64,000 nucleotides of DNA from Paralteromonas sediminis (GCF_003820355.1 NZ_RPOK01000001.1:336847-400846), one strand, 5' to 3'. Counted from the first letter of the stretch, positions 17,773 to 27,984 are shown. Made by a program: numbers and translations. The notes: generated by a model from the sequence alone, not told the origin.

Positions 17773-18579
17773 ATGCTAAAACTTTTTGACTACGAAAAAA
17801 CAGATGTCAGTCAGCTTACCGATGAGCAAACTGCTATCAAGGTATCGGGACTAAATTTAAAATTTGGTAAAAAACAGGTGCTGCACAATATCAATCTTCG
17901 CATACCAAAAAATCAGATCACGGCGTTCATTGGCCAAAGTGGGTGTGGTAAGTCTACGCTGCTAAGTTGTTTTAATCGCATGAATGATTTGGCCGGTGAT
18001 TGCAAAGTCAGTGGCAAAATTTTGGTACATGGACGCAATGTCTACAGCAAGCGAGAAAATGTCTCTAAATTGCGAGCCAGTGTAGGCATGGTATTTCAAA
18101 AGCCCAACCCCTTTCCCATGAATATTTACGACAATGTTTCCTACGGACTAAAGTTACAAGGGAGAGTGGTAAGGCGTGAAATGGACGATGCCGTAGAGCA
18201 GGCACTCAAAGATGCTGCATTGTGGGATGAAGTTAAAGAACGTTTGTTTGAACCTGCGTCTATTTTGTCCGGCGGACAGCAACAACGTCTTGTCATAGCC
18301 AGGGCGTTGGCATTGAAGCCCAGCATATTACTGCTGGATGAGCCGACATCTGCACTTGACCCGTTAACCACGTTGATTATTGAAGAGTTAATGGGTGCGC
18401 TAAAAAAACGCTGTACTATCGTGATAGTCACCCACAATATGCAACAGGCGGCTCGCGTTTCAGACTATACTGCGTTTCTACATCAAGGAGAGGTCGTCGA
18501 ATACAGTGACAGTGATTCACTGTTTACGCTACCTCAGAAAAAGCAAACCGAAGACTACATTACCGGTCGCTACGGTTAA
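17773..18579 (+). CDS. pstB: Phosphate ABC transporter ATP-binding protein PstB
   Basis: ATPase of the Pst importer. Walker A is GQSGCGKST, the ABC signature is LSGGQQQR, Walker B is [13 protein letters not shown], and the switch histidine is in IVTHNMQQA. The 268-residue length and the 'GRYG' C-terminus fit PstB closely. It lies between pstA and phoU, the standard order. Confidence 0.97.
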   Translation: MLKLFDYEKTDVSQLTDEQTAIKVSGLNLKFGKKQVLHNINLRIPKNQITAFIGQSGCGKSTLLSCFNRMNDLAGDCKVSGKILVHGRNVYSKRENVSKLRASVGMVFQKPNPFPMNIYDNVSYGLKLQGRVVRREMDDAVEQALKDAALWDEVKERLFEPASILSGGQQQRLVIARALALKPSILLLDEPTSALDPLTTLIIEELMGALKKRCTIVIVTHNMQQAARVSDYTAFLHQGEVVEYSDSDSLFTLPQKKQTEDYITGRYG

Positions 18580-18602
18580 GAAAACCCTATCAGATAGCAG
18601 GC

Positions 18603-19325
18603 ATGACTATGCAAAATGTGTCGTTCAATACCCACATCTCCGCCAAGTTCAATACTGAACTGGAGAATTTGCGAAATTCTGTTTTAACCATGGGGGGGGA
18701 GGTGGAAAAGCAAATGGTCGATACCCTGCAGGCCATCCGCTTAAACCATCCTGGCCTTGCAGAACAAGTTATTCTCAACGACATCAAGATTAACTCAATG
18801 GAAGTGCAGATTGACGAAGAATGCATGCGGATTATTGCTACGAGGCACCCCACGGCTACAGACCTAAGGCTTGTGATGACAGTGGCAAAAGCTACTACCG
18901 ATATTGAACGCATGGGCGATGAAATAGAGCGGATTGCCAAGTTGGTCACCAAAGATAAGTTACCGGCATCAGAAACCATTATCAGTAGCATGATGCTTAT
19001 TGGTGATCGCGTCGTCGATATGATGAGAGGGACATTTGACGCATTTGCTCGGCAAGATGACTACGCCGCACTTGAGGTCTATGAAAGAGACAATCGAATC
19101 GACAGTGAATACAAGCGTTTGTTAAGTCACATTGCTGATGAAATGCAGCGAAATTCTGAAAATATGCAGGACTGGCTGGAGCTGTTGTGGGCAATGCGCT
19201 CGCTGGAACGTATTGGCGATCGCTGCAAAAATGTGTGTGAATACGTCGTTTACCTAGCACGAGGGAAAGACGTGCGGCATTCACCGCTGGAAACAATCCA
19301 TCAAAAACTTGAGGATTTGCGCTGA
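18603..19325 (+). CDS. phoU: Phosphate signalling protein PhoU
   Basis: PhoU links the Pst transporter to the PhoR kinase and represses the Pho regulon when phosphate is plentiful. The 240-residue protein shows the two repeated three-helix units, each with an (E/D)xxxD metal-contact pattern: 'TTDIERMGDEIERIAKL' and 'RSLERIGDRCKNVCEYVVY'. It starts 23 nt after pstB. Two ATGs (18603 and 18609) are possible; the second has better spacing to AGG. Confidence 0.96.
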   Translation: MTMQNVSFNTHISAKFNTELENLRNSVLTMGGEVEKQMVDTLQAIRLNHPGLAEQVILNDIKINSMEVQIDEECMRIIATRHPTATDLRLVMTVAKATTDIERMGDEIERIAKLVTKDKLPASETIISSMMLIGDRVVDMMRGTFDAFARQDDYAALEVYERDNRIDSEYKRLLSHIADEMQRNSENMQDWLELLWAMRSLERIGDRCKNVCEYVVYLARGKDVRHSPLETIHQKLEDLR

Positions 19326-19435
19326 TTGGAAGCGACAAAGTTTCTTGTTTGGATCCGTTTGGTTATGCGCTATCATCGGCAAATTATGTCCATTAAGTCA
19401 GGTTTTAACTGACAGATAAGTAGGAACACATCATC

Positions 19436-20704
19436 ATGGAATTGCTTGAAACCTACGGCATGCTGCTCATCATTATGGCCGCTGTCGTGGGCTTTTTTAT
19501 GGCCTGGGGTATAGGTGCAAATGACGTTGCCAACGCCATGGGAACCTCTGTCGGTTCCAAAGCACTTACAATTAAACAAGCGATAATAATCGCAATGGTC
19601 TTTGAATTTGCCGGTGCCTATCTAGCCGGCGGGGAAGTGACGAAAACCATTCGCAAAGGCATCATAGACGCAGAATTTTTTGTTCCTGTACCCGAGTTAC
19701 TGGTATTGGGCATGATTTCGGCGCTCTTTGCGGCGGGAACGTGGTTAGCGATTGCGTCTTACAAAGGCTGGCCAGTGTCTACCACGCATTCCATTATTGG
19801 TGCGATTATCGGCTTTACTGCAGTGGGCATAAGTGTTGATGCTGTCGCCTGGGTCAAAGTGGGTGGAATCGTCGGAAGCTGGGTTGTAACACCGGCAATA
19901 TCCGGGCTCATTGCTTATATTATTTTTATGTCTGCCCACAAGCTTATCTTTACCACGGAAAATCCCTTTGAAAAAGCGCGTCGGTACGTACCCATATACA
20001 TGGCCTTGGCTGGCTTTGTTATGTCTTTGGTGACGATTAAAAAAGGCTTAAAACATGTAGGGCTTGAGTTATCAACGAGCACAGGCTACGCGGTGGCAGT
20101 GGGTATTGGCATCGCGGTTGCTCTGGTGGGTAAATACTTTATCGACAGACAGCATTTTTCCTCAGAACATGATGCGGAAGAACAAACCAAAAATGTTGAA
20201 AAGGTGTTTGCTGTACTCATGGTTGTGACGGCCTGTTGTATGGCCTTTGCACATGGTTCAAACGATGTGGCTAATGCCATTGGTCCATTGGCTGCGGTAG
20301 TGAATGTTGTACAGGCAGGCGGTCAGATCAATGCCAGTGCACCGTTAGCTCCTTGGGTTCTCCCTTTAGGCGGTTTTGGTATAGTGGCTGGATTGGCTCT
20401 GTTTGGACACAGGGTAATTAAGACTATAGGTCAAGGCATTACTCACCTCACACCTAGCCGGGGCTTTGCCGCAGAATTGGCGGCAGCCACAACCGTTGTA
20501 CTTGCGTCTGGTACTGGGTTACCCATTTCAACTACGCAGACGCTCGTTGGCGCTGTACTTGGTGTAGGCTTGGCAAGAGGTATAGCTGCACTGAACTTCT
20601 CAATCGTTAAAAAGATTATTGTGTCTTGGGTGATCACGCTTCCCGCTGGTGCAGTACTGTCTTTAATTATATTTTATATACTCAGATTGGCGTTTGGTGT
20701 CTGA
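19436..20704 (+). CDS. PiT-family inorganic phosphate transporter
   Basis: A low-affinity, ion-driven phosphate symporter of the inner membrane. Both halves carry the family signature: GANDVANAMGTSVGSKALT near residue 25 and 'AHGSNDVANAIGPLAAV' near residue 270. The 422-residue length and about ten membrane helices fit. AGGA lies a short way upstream of the ATG. It follows phoU after 110 nt; a separate promoter is possible. Pairing of PiT with phoU-like genes is common, so regulation by phosphate is likely. Confidence 0.94.
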   Translation: MELLETYGMLLIIMAAVVGFFMAWGIGANDVANAMGTSVGSKALTIKQAIIIAMVFEFAGAYLAGGEVTKTIRKGIIDAEFFVPVPELLVLGMISALFAAGTWLAIASYKGWPVSTTHSIIGAIIGFTAVGISVDAVAWVKVGGIVGSWVVTPAISGLIAYIIFMSAHKLIFTTENPFEKARRYVPIYMALAGFVMSLVTIKKGLKHVGLELSTSTGYAVAVGIGIAVALVGKYFIDRQHFSSEHDAEEQTKNVEKVFAVLMVVTACCMAFAHGSNDVANAIGPLAAVVNVVQAGGQINASAPLAPWVLPLGGFGIVAGLALFGHRVIKTIGQGITHLTPSRGFAAELAAATTVVLASGTGLPISTTQTLVGAVLGVGLARGIAALNFSIVKKIIVSWVITLPAGAVLSLIIFYILRLAFGV

Positions 20705-20709
20705 ATACA

Positions 20710-21618
20710 ATGAAGTGGCCTAACTTAAAGCATTTGCACTATTTGGTGACGCTGCATCAGGAGCAGCATTTTCATCGAGCAGCACAGCGTTGTAACATCA
20801 GTCAGTCTACGTTGAGCACAGCCATTCAAAACCTTGAAGAGCACTTCGGTTCACAATTATTAGAGCGTGAACACAAAACGTTTGTATTCACGTCACTTGG
20901 CTTAGATGTGGTGGCCAGAAGTAAAGTGCTCTTGCAAAATGCAGGTGAACTGGTTGAGTTTGCCCAAAATGCCGGCAGTTGGGACAAAGGTCAGCTGAAG
21001 TTAGGTACTATTCCTACCATTGCGCCGTTTTTGTTTCAGCAAATGATTGGCGCGTTTGCCAGTTTCCTGCCCGGCATAACCCTTGAACTTCAAGAAGACA
21101 CCACCGCTAATTTGCTCGAACAAATGGCTGACGGTAAATTGGATCTATTGGTATTAGCCTTACCTATGGCTACGCCTGGTTGCAAGCAAATGGTGATTGG
21201 GCACGATCCGTTTCACTTGGTGGCTCATGAAAAACTCAGCAACAGCATTGCTACGCCGGTAGATCTTAAATCTCTGCCTAAACACAGTATTTTTTTGCTG
21301 CAACAAGAACACTGTATGACCGAACATGCTGTTAGTGCCTGTAATTTACAGCACACTGATTTAGTGAGTTCTCTGACCGCCAGTTCACTATATACACTGG
21401 TCCAGCTGGCCGACAGTAAGTTGGGTTACACATTCGTGCCTGAGCTCGCCATAAACCAAGGTATTCTCAAACAAACGCAGTTAAATGCCTTTCCTGCTGA
21501 GGCGAGAGGGTTCCGTGAAATTGGCATTGTGTGGCGCAGTGGCACCACCCGAATGCAATTATTTAGACGCGTTGCTGAAATTCTCTCCCCGTTAATGCCT
21601 ATCCCAACTCTGTCTTGA
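20710..21618 (+). CDS. oxyR: Hydrogen-peroxide sensing regulator OxyR
   Basis: A LysR-family activator of peroxide defence. The ATG at 20710 gives the standard 302-residue length; a longer frame into the PiT gene is an artefact. The N-terminal HTH reads 'FHRAAQRCNISQSTLSTAI'. The redox pair is diagnostic: Cys in EHCMTEHAVSAC and another nine residues later, the C199/C208 spacing of E. coli OxyR. It starts 5 nt after the PiT stop, and its end overlaps the convergent usp gene by 20 nt. Confidence 0.94.
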   Translation: MKWPNLKHLHYLVTLHQEQHFHRAAQRCNISQSTLSTAIQNLEEHFGSQLLEREHKTFVFTSLGLDVVARSKVLLQNAGELVEFAQNAGSWDKGQLKLGTIPTIAPFLFQQMIGAFASFLPGITLELQEDTTANLLEQMADGKLDLLVLALPMATPGCKQMVIGHDPFHLVAHEKLSNSIATPVDLKSLPKHSIFLLQQEHCMTEHAVSACNLQHTDLVSSLTASSLYTLVQLADSKLGYTFVPELAINQGILKQTQLNAFPAEARGFREIGIVWRSGTTRMQLFRRVAEILSPLMPIPTLS

Positions 21619-22522
21619 ATGTCAGTACCGCACAGTTGAGCTGCGAAATAATTGCATCGGCGGTATTGCCAATGAGCAAGCCAGATATCCCCGTCCTAGC
21701 CACGGTGCCCATGACTACTAAATCGGCATTAACGTTATTGGCCAACGCGGCCAGTTCACTGCGTGGATTTCCCTGCACAACATGCACCTTTGGGGTAAGA
21801 GTGGGCGCGTAGTTTGCGACCAATTCATCCAGTATTTCTCTTTGCTCCGCGGCTATTACTTGCGCTTCATCTTCAAGGGCGTCTTGGGGGATAACGATAA
21901 AACCGTCTCCAAGCAGAGCAGGTGGGTAAACGTCAAACACGCTGACAATATGGCACTGTGCATTTTCTCGTTGCGCTATTTGCAGCCCATGAGCAACTAA
22001 TTGATGGTTAATCCGTTTTCTGGACTCGGCTTCCTCGGGAGGGTAGTGGTAATTGGCATCTACCGCGACCAAGATGTGTTTGTACTGGTGTGGAAGCTTG
22101 TGATGGGTGAGTAAAACAGGACTGGCGCAGGTTTGCACAAGGTGCATATCGTCCGTGCCAAATAGACGATCAAGCAGGTCGTCTGACGCTTGTTTTATCA
22201 CCAAATCAACGCCACCTTGGGTGGCTTCTTCGATATGAGCTAGTGGGTTGCCAATAGTCACTTGCCCATCGATTGGATAACGTTCATTCCACTCGGCCAC
22301 TTTTGCATTTAGCCAGGTTCTTGCTTGCTCCTCGATGGATATCTTTGAATCAACATAGTTTGCCGACTCCATAATCATATTGGCATTCGGCGGCAGTGAA
22401 TCCAGCGCCAGTAAAACATTAAGTTTAGCCTGATAGCGTTCAGCCAGATGTACCGCATGGGAAAGCACATCATCACACCTGTGGGTAGCGGTTAATACGC
22501 AAAGTAGATTTTTAAACTCCAT
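21599..22522 (-). CDS. Tandem universal stress protein (UspE-like)
   Basis: The 307-residue protein has two Usp domains in tandem. The second (about 150-305) keeps the ATP-binding pattern G-x2-G-x9-GN ('GTVARTGISGLLIGNTADA'); the first lacks an obvious one. This matches the UspE architecture, a cytoplasmic protein linked to stress, motility and adhesion in E. coli. Its end overlaps the convergent oxyR gene by 20 nt, so antisense transcripts are possible. Confidence 0.88.
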   Translation of the reverse strand: MEFKNLLCVLTATHRCDDVLSHAVHLAERYQAKLNVLLALDSLPPNANMIMESANYVDSKISIEEQARTWLNAKVAEWNERYPIDGQVTIGNPLAHIEEATQGGVDLVIKQASDDLLDRLFGTDDMHLVQTCASPVLLTHHKLPHQYKHILVAVDANYHYPPEEAESRKRINHQLVAHGLQIAQRENAQCHIVSVFDVYPPALLGDGFIVIPQDALEDEAQVIAAEQREILDELVANYAPTLTPKVHVVQGNPRSELAALANNVNADLVVMGTVARTGISGLLIGNTADAIISQLNCAVLTFKTELG

Positions 22523-22739
22523 CTTTTACCTTTCCGGAACATAGCTTGTGATCTAGGTGTAGCATGACTGAGAAAAAGAATCATCTATTCTGACTGGTTT
22601 TGCACTTCATTGTTGATTTAAAACAGGAAAACTTGTTGCTGCATTAATGCGCGCTGTGGTTCTTAATAAAAGGGCACCATGCATTCCCCCTTGCTCTAGG
22701 TTGGTGGTGTGAGGGCAATTCGGAAGCAAAGCACGACAG

Positions 22740-23756
22740 CTACGCAGCTGGTGATATCACAACATCGTCTGACCAAATTCTTTCCCACACTTTGGTTAGC
22801 ACATTTAAATCCCGTTCTGGCTGCATTTGCATTGCATCAATCGCCATCACCTGATTAGCGTTCTGTTTTGCCACAGCAAATTGAAAGACATACGCCGGTT
22901 CAAGCCCCATTCTAAGATCGCTGATGATTATCTTGTTATCTTTTAATTTGACGCCATAAAAGCCCTTAGTAAACCACTGTAAACGCTGCACTGACCACTG
23001 TGAACGTAGGGACGTAAGTAAGTTATTCTGGCTGGGATAATAGGGGTTCGTTGAAGGTGGCGCATCATCAAACACGGAATAGTATACCTCGTGATAGCCA
23101 TCCTCTGTCATGGCTACGCCCCGCCATAATAGTGTGTTAAACGGCGCTGGTGTAGTGAACAGTCGTTGATATTCCACTCCCTGCGCAAGCAATCCTTGCT
23201 GTATCTTGTGATCAACATGAATTTTTACGCCGATTGACCACATCAAATAAATACTGCTAAGTACTAGCCCTGCTAGATTCCATCGATGCGAGCGGCGCTT
23301 GTTTCTTTTCATGGCCAGTACCCCTATTAATCCAACCAACAGGGGAACCGTGTAAAACGGGTCAATGATAAAGAGCGTTGACCATGTCATTGGCGTTGTC
23401 ACAAACGGCCAAAATATTTGGGTACCGTAGGCTGTAAAGCTATCGAGCAAAACATGCGTTGCAAAAACAAGGTAAATCATTAGCCACCAGCGCTGTCGCA
23501 TTTTCTGAGGCTGTTGGTGGATTTTCATCGCCAGCCAGGCAACGAGGGGAGTGAGCAATAACAATACAAACAAAGAATGACTGAACGAGCGGTGATAGGT
23601 GAAGTCGGCTACTGCATTGCCCATGGGGATAAAAACATCCAGATCAGGAATGGTGCCACATAGCCCTCCCCACAACATGGCTTTGTGGCCAATCTTCTTA
23701 CCCAACACGGCTTCGCCAACGGCAGCACCGAGCGCAAATTGGGTTACACTATCCAC
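22740..23756 (-). CDS. YdjM-like membrane-bound metal-dependent hydrolase
   Basis: The N-terminal ~170 residues hold four or five membrane helices and the conserved polar motifs of the YdjM/DUF457 family: 'GTIPDLDVF', 'YHRSFSHSL' and 'THVLLDSFTAYG', where His and Asp are presumed metal ligands. The C-terminal ~150 residues form a soluble domain. It starts at a GTG. Relatives are annotated as inner-membrane hydrolases, some linked to LexA-controlled stress response; the reaction is unknown. Confidence 0.85.
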   Translation of the reverse strand: MDSVTQFALGAAVGEAVLGKKIGHKAMLWGGLCGTIPDLDVFIPMGNAVADFTYHRSFSHSLFVLLLLTPLVAWLAMKIHQQPQKMRQRWWLMIYLVFATHVLLDSFTAYGTQIFWPFVTTPMTWSTLFIIDPFYTVPLLVGLIGVLAMKRNKRRSHRWNLAGLVLSSIYLMWSIGVKIHVDHKIQQGLLAQGVEYQRLFTTPAPFNTLLWRGVAMTEDGYHEVYYSVFDDAPPSTNPYYPSQNNLLTSLRSQWSVQRLQWFTKGFYGVKLKDNKIIISDLRMGLEPAYVFQFAVAKQNANQVMAIDAMQMQPERDLNVLTKVWERIWSDDVVISPAA

Positions 23757-23912
23757 TTTTATTACGGCCTATTTTCTCTGTTTACTTGTGGGCTTATATA
23801 CCCCAATTAGCACATTTGAGATCGTTTACGGGTTAAGGCTTGTTAACGGTTAACAGGTTGTCATACCATCTGCAGGCAACCTGCTCCTATGACAGTTAAA
23901 GGTAAACCGCCA

Positions 23913-24668
23913 ATGGATGATAAGAGTTTTGTTCGTTACTACCGCCACATATTGATGCCACAAGTCGGTGAGGCGGGACAGCTTGCCATCACACAGGCAA
24001 AACTAATGGTGGTAGGCGTAGGAGGGTTAGGCTGCCCCGTAAGTCAGTATCTGGTGGCCTCAGGAGTGGGGAGCTTGATCCTCATTGACCACGATAAAAT
24101 AGAGCTAAGTAATTTGCAGCGCCAATTTCTATTCAATGAGTCAGACATTGGCAAATACAAGGTGGATGTGGCGGCAGAGCGCCTTAGACAGCAAAACCCT
24201 AATGTTCATCTAGATACGCGTGTGGCAGACGTATTGAACGTCGATATTGCGTCCCTAGTTAATCAAGTCGATATTGTGCTTGATTGCACGGATAACATAC
24301 AAACGCGTTACTTCATCAACCAAGTCTGCGTGCAACAACAAAAAGTGCTGATTTCTGCTTCTGCAGCAGGTATGCACGGACAGCTTGTGAGCTTCAATTT
24401 TGCCGATCCCACTTCCCCTTGCTATCGATGCCTGTTCTCTGATAAACCAGAATCTGCTGGGAGTTGTGAAAGCCATGGTGTGCTGAGTCCTGTGCTGGGT
24501 ATTATGGGGAGCTTACAGGCGACGATGGCATTGCAGATCATTTTGGGGCATACCGCCGTTTTCAATACTTTGCTTATGTATGACGGGCTTTCATTTCAAC
24601 AGCAGCGGCTGGCAGTGACCAAAAATGAGCATTGTCTCATTTGTAACGGTAAACGTTATTTGAGGTAA
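23913..24668 (+). CDS. ThiF/MoeB-family adenylyltransferase
   Basis: An E1-like enzyme that adenylates the C-terminus of a small sulfur-carrier protein (ThiS or MoaD). The nucleotide loop is VGVGGLGCP, with 'LSNLQRQFLF' and DCTDNIQTR following. Zinc ligands are the CYRC and CLIC pairs, and the active Cys candidate is in GSCESHGV. The ATG at 23913 gives 251 residues, equal to E. coli ThiF, and a matching MDDKSFVRYYRHIL start; an ATG at 23889 is possible. No thi or moa genes adjoin, so thiF versus moeB is not settled. mobA lies 35 kb away. Confidence 0.9.
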   Translation: MDDKSFVRYYRHILMPQVGEAGQLAITQAKLMVVGVGGLGCPVSQYLVASGVGSLILIDHDKIELSNLQRQFLFNESDIGKYKVDVAAERLRQQNPNVHLDTRVADVLNVDIASLVNQVDIVLDCTDNIQTRYFINQVCVQQQKVLISASAAGMHGQLVSFNFADPTSPCYRCLFSDKPESAGSCESHGVLSPVLGIMGSLQATMALQIILGHTAVFNTLLMYDGLSFQQQRLAVTKNEHCLICNGKRYLR

Positions 24669-24700
24669 AAAAATACCCGCAGCCCAAAGGGCTGCGGGTA
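24667..24700 (-). terminator. Rho-independent terminator of the Tricorn gene
   Basis: A perfect 12-bp hairpin, TACCCGCAGCCC (24674-24685) and GGGCTGCGGGTA (24689-24700), surrounds an AAA loop. On the minus strand it is followed by seven T, and it lies 20 nt beyond the Tricorn stop. On the plus strand it may also help end the ThiF transcript, though the T tract is missing there. Confidence 0.92.
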
Positions 24701-24720
24701 CATATCTTGCGGTGGTTAAA

Positions 24721-27700
24721 TTATAGGTCTTTCAATAATTCTTTTACCGCTCTCTCTAATTGAGGGTCAACGCCATTTGCGCGATAGGCGGGTGGATTGA
24801 ATACCTCGATGTCAGGCATCGCTGGCACGCGTTCCATGTTATCGCCAGAGCCTTTAACCCACCAACCACGGAACGGCATGCGTACAAAGGAGCCATCCAC
24901 CAGACGGTAGCCGCCGGTACTGATAACTGCGCCAAAGGTAGGACGCCCTACCAGCTTGCCCAAGCCAAGGGTTTTGTAGGCGTGAGAGAATATTTCAGCA
25001 TTCGAATAACTGTTTTCATTACTCATTGCGATTGACGGCTTAGTCCATGAAGACAGCGGCAAACGCTCAGAGAACGGATAGTGGTTTTCGAATTTACTGT
25101 GGTCGCCGTTAATGTCGTCGATTGCACCACGCGGGATAGTGTATGCGTGCTGTTTAACATTGAGTACCGCCATCAAATAGTCGGTAGTCCAACCACCACC
25201 ATTATATCTGACGTCAATCACAATACCGTCTTTACCATAGCCTGCGGCCATTAATTCACGTTCAAAGCGCTCGAAGCTGCTCCAGTTCATACCCCGAATG
25301 TGAAGATAACCTAAGCGACCTTTTGAATATTGCTCGGTCAGTCTTCTGCGCTCATCGACCCAGGCATCGTAGAGTTCGTTGCGCAGTGATGTGACTGGCC
25401 AGATAACCATTTCCTGGCTTTCGCCGCCACGTTCTATACCGAGTAATACAGGCGTTTTCGCTGTACCAGTAAGGGTTTCATAGAAGTTGATATCGGCAAC
25501 ACCCTGTTGGTTTACCGACGTGATGACATCGCCCACCATGAGTTTGCTATCGACTCTGTCAGCAGGACTTCCTGGTAGTATAGACACTACCTCAAAGCCA
25601 TTGGCGACAGACTTGCCTTCAATACCCAACAAACCCGTGGTTTGTTTTTGTGTCTGCTTTTGGTTTTCTACACCACGCATGCCCATATGACTGGCATTAA
25701 TCTGCCCTAGCATATTATTGAAAACGCGTTGGAAGTCTTCATTAGTGGATGCTTTTAGTGCCAGAGGCTTGTATTTGTCACGTAGGGCAGTCCAATCTTG
25801 GCCGTGGAAGTTAGGGTCGTAAAAACCCGCATTAATCGCACGCCATGCATCGTCAAATATCTGCTCTAGCTCCTCGGTGTAGTTGATTTTAACTTTTGAG
25901 GTCACAGACAGCGCGGTGCTTTTGTCATTTTTGGTAGAAATCTGGTTTAGTTTCCCACCACGACTCAGGACATACACGTGCTTGCCGGATTTTTCCAGAC
26001 TCAAACCGTATACATTGGCGTCTTTGCCCATTACGGTCTTTTTGTCCTCACCATCCCATTTAATTTTGTAAAGGTTTTGATCAGCGTCGAAGTTTTGTCT
26101 GCCAGCGCCTCCTACAACATAGTAAATGTGCTCGCCGTCCTGACTAAACACCATCTGTGTTTCATTAGTAGCAAAGCGGGTAACTTGGGTCAGACGCTCA
26201 TGAATACCGTCGAAGTCAATGGTGATTGCCATCTCTTCTTCTTTGGCTTCAGTGTCGCCTTCAGCCTGATCTTCTGCTTCGTTTGATTCAGCGTCAGCGT
26301 CGTCTTTGTCCTTTTTCTTGTCTTTCTTTTTGTCTTTTTTCTTGTCGTCTTTGCCCAATAGCTCGTCACGGCGCCACTCTTCCTGAGAGCGCTGCCAGTC
26401 TTCTTCCGTTAGCCAAACGAACCAGATGTCGGCATCACTGTTGTTGCGTGCTGAACTGAATCCAAGCTTGCTACCGTCTGGGCTCCAGACCGGGTTGTAA
26501 TCGCCTTTTGGATGCATACTCACATTCACTGGGGCAGAAGAGTTATCTGCAGCGTGAATGAATACCTCATCATTAAAGTCTAAATCAGACAGTGAGTAAG
26601 CAAGCCATTTGCTATCGGGTGACCATGATACAGACCCTGGCGTGTCCCATCCGTCCAGCAAAGTGACCTGATCAGACAATACCCCTTCGCCGTCAATGCT
26701 GGCCGTCAGTAGTTTGCCTCTGCCTTGTAGATACGCGATTTTTTCACCGTCAGGTGACACAACAGGATTGCGCTCTTCTTCGGCGGAATCTGTAAGGCGG
26801 GTAACCGTGTGCTTCATGGATGTGAATAGGTTAGCGTCGTTTTCGTCAGCCGATTTCACCATGAAAAGGTCGTTTTGAGCATGGCGATCAGAAACAAATA
26901 ACAGGGTATCGTCATTTAACCAAACGACGTCTCTGTCTCTTGCTGCACCTTGTGTTAAGCGCACACTGCGCTTGTCTTCTTTATCATTTCGCGTCACGTA
27001 AATATCGCCGCGATGTGCATAAGCGGTGAGTTTACCGTCAGGGGAAACCGCGTACTCTTCAAGCTTGTTTGTAACGGTTTTGGTCACTTCTGGGTCAAAT
27101 CTGAAGTCAGCTTTGATGTCGATATTGATTGCCTGCTTTTGCTGACCTTCTGACGTGAGCTGATATACTTTATCTGCCGCCTGATAGACAAGTATCCCTT
27201 CTCTGGATACGCTGAAGTGGTCTACGCCAAATGCTTTTTCATCGGTTATTTGCGAGAATTTTGCCTTGAGGCGGCGGTTCAATGATGCCTTGTGCACATT
27301 GTACTTGCCAGAGCGAGATGACAAGAAATAGAGGGTGTCGTTGTCTACCCATTTAGGCAGGAAGTCGTTACCTTCAAAGTCGGTAATCTGTGTGTATTTG
27401 CCACTTTCTTTGTCAAAAATCCAAATGTCGCGATTAGCCGGGCCACGGTAAGCTTCGCGAGCAATACGGTTTGTACCCCGTACAAATGCCACTTTTTTTC
27501 CATCCGGAGAGACGACAGCATCAAAACCTAGCGCATCCATAAAACGGGTTTCTGTTTGCTTGCCCGCAGTATTAACGGCATAAATCTCACTTTCTCTTTC
27601 AACCTGAGCGTAGGTGCGTCGGCTGTTAAACAATACATCACCACTAGCAGTAATGCTGGTTACAGCGTCAAACGACGAATGAAAAGTAAGGCGTTCTGGC

Positions 27701-27984
27701 CGTCCACCGTCTTTGGGGATAAGGAACACATCAGCATTACCAAACCGGTCACTGCTGAACGCGATCTGTGATCCATCCTGAGTCCAGGCTGGGCGATAGT
27801 CATACCCTTCGTGGATAGTCAGCCTGTTAGGCTTACCGCCTTTGGCATCAACGGTCCAGATATCACCTTGATAATTGAACGCGATAGTGTCGCCGTTTGG
27901 ACTGATCTCCGGGTGAAAGACAAGAGGCTGTGCGGCAGCGCCAGCCGAGAATAGGGCAAAAAGCAAACTTGATATTGGCTTCAT
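24721..27984 (-). CDS. Tricorn-type S41 protease, periplasmic
   Basis: A 1087-residue serine protease. A signal peptide (ending SAGAAAQ) exports it. Residues about 25-520 form WD40/TolB-like beta-propeller repeats (for example 'PEISPNGDTIAFNYQGDIW' and 'WSPDGSKLGFSSARN'), the Tricorn propellers. A PDZ domain (about 760-850, GLLGIEGK, LPGSPADRV) and an S41 core follow, with 'GIVIDVRYNGGGWTTDYLM' and NSYSNAEIFSHA around the catalytic Ser. The ATG at 27984 is preferred because AAGG is correctly spaced before it. An odd lysine/aspartate-rich linker (about residues 545-590) separates two propeller segments. It probably degrades peptides in the periplasm. It has its own terminator. Confidence 0.93.
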   Translation of the reverse strand: MKPISSLLFALFSAGAAAQPLVFHPEISPNGDTIAFNYQGDIWTVDAKGGKPNRLTIHEGYDYRPAWTQDGSQIAFSSDRFGNADVFLIPKDGGRPERLTFHSSFDAVTSITASGDVLFNSRRTYAQVERESEIYAVNTAGKQTETRFMDALGFDAVVSPDGKKVAFVRGTNRIAREAYRGPANRDIWIFDKESGKYTQITDFEGNDFLPKWVDNDTLYFLSSRSGKYNVHKASLNRRLKAKFSQITDEKAFGVDHFSVSREGILVYQAADKVYQLTSEGQQKQAINIDIKADFRFDPEVTKTVTNKLEEYAVSPDGKLTAYAHRGDIYVTRNDKEDKRSVRLTQGAARDRDVVWLNDDTLLFVSDRHAQNDLFMVKSADENDANLFTSMKHTVTRLTDSAEEERNPVVSPDGEKIAYLQGRGKLLTASIDGEGVLSDQVTLLDGWDTPGSVSWSPDSKWLAYSLSDLDFNDEVFIHAADNSSAPVNVSMHPKGDYNPVWSPDGSKLGFSSARNNSDADIWFVWLTEEDWQRSQEEWRRDELLGKDDKKKDKKKDKKKDKDDADAESNEAEDQAEGDTEAKEEEMAITIDFDGIHERLTQVTRFATNETQMVFSQDGEHIYYVVGGAGRQNFDADQNLYKIKWDGEDKKTVMGKDANVYGLSLEKSGKHVYVLSRGGKLNQISTKNDKSTALSVTSKVKINYTEELEQIFDDAWRAINAGFYDPNFHGQDWTALRDKYKPLALKASTNEDFQRVFNNMLGQINASHMGMRGVENQKQTQKQTTGLLGIEGKSVANGFEVVSILPGSPADRVDSKLMVGDVITSVNQQGVADINFYETLTGTAKTPVLLGIERGGESQEMVIWPVTSLRNELYDAWVDERRRLTEQYSKGRLGYLHIRGMNWSSFERFERELMAAGYGKDGIVIDVRYNGGGWTTDYLMAVLNVKQHAYTIPRGAIDDINGDHSKFENHYPFSERLPLSSWTKPSIAMSNENSYSNAEIFSHAYKTLGLGKLVGRPTFGAVISTGGYRLVDGSFVRMPFRGWWVKGSGDNMERVPAMPDIEVFNPPAYRANGVDPQLERAVKELLKDL

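Noticed and set aside
20626-20709. Upstream extension of oxyR into the PiT gene
   Set aside because: It overlaps PiT coding sequence; the ATG at 20710 gives the standard OxyR length and start.
24674-24700. Hairpin as a terminator of the plus-strand ThiF gene only
   Set aside because: The T tract is on the minus-strand side, so it mainly serves the Tricorn gene; a bidirectional role is possible but unproven.
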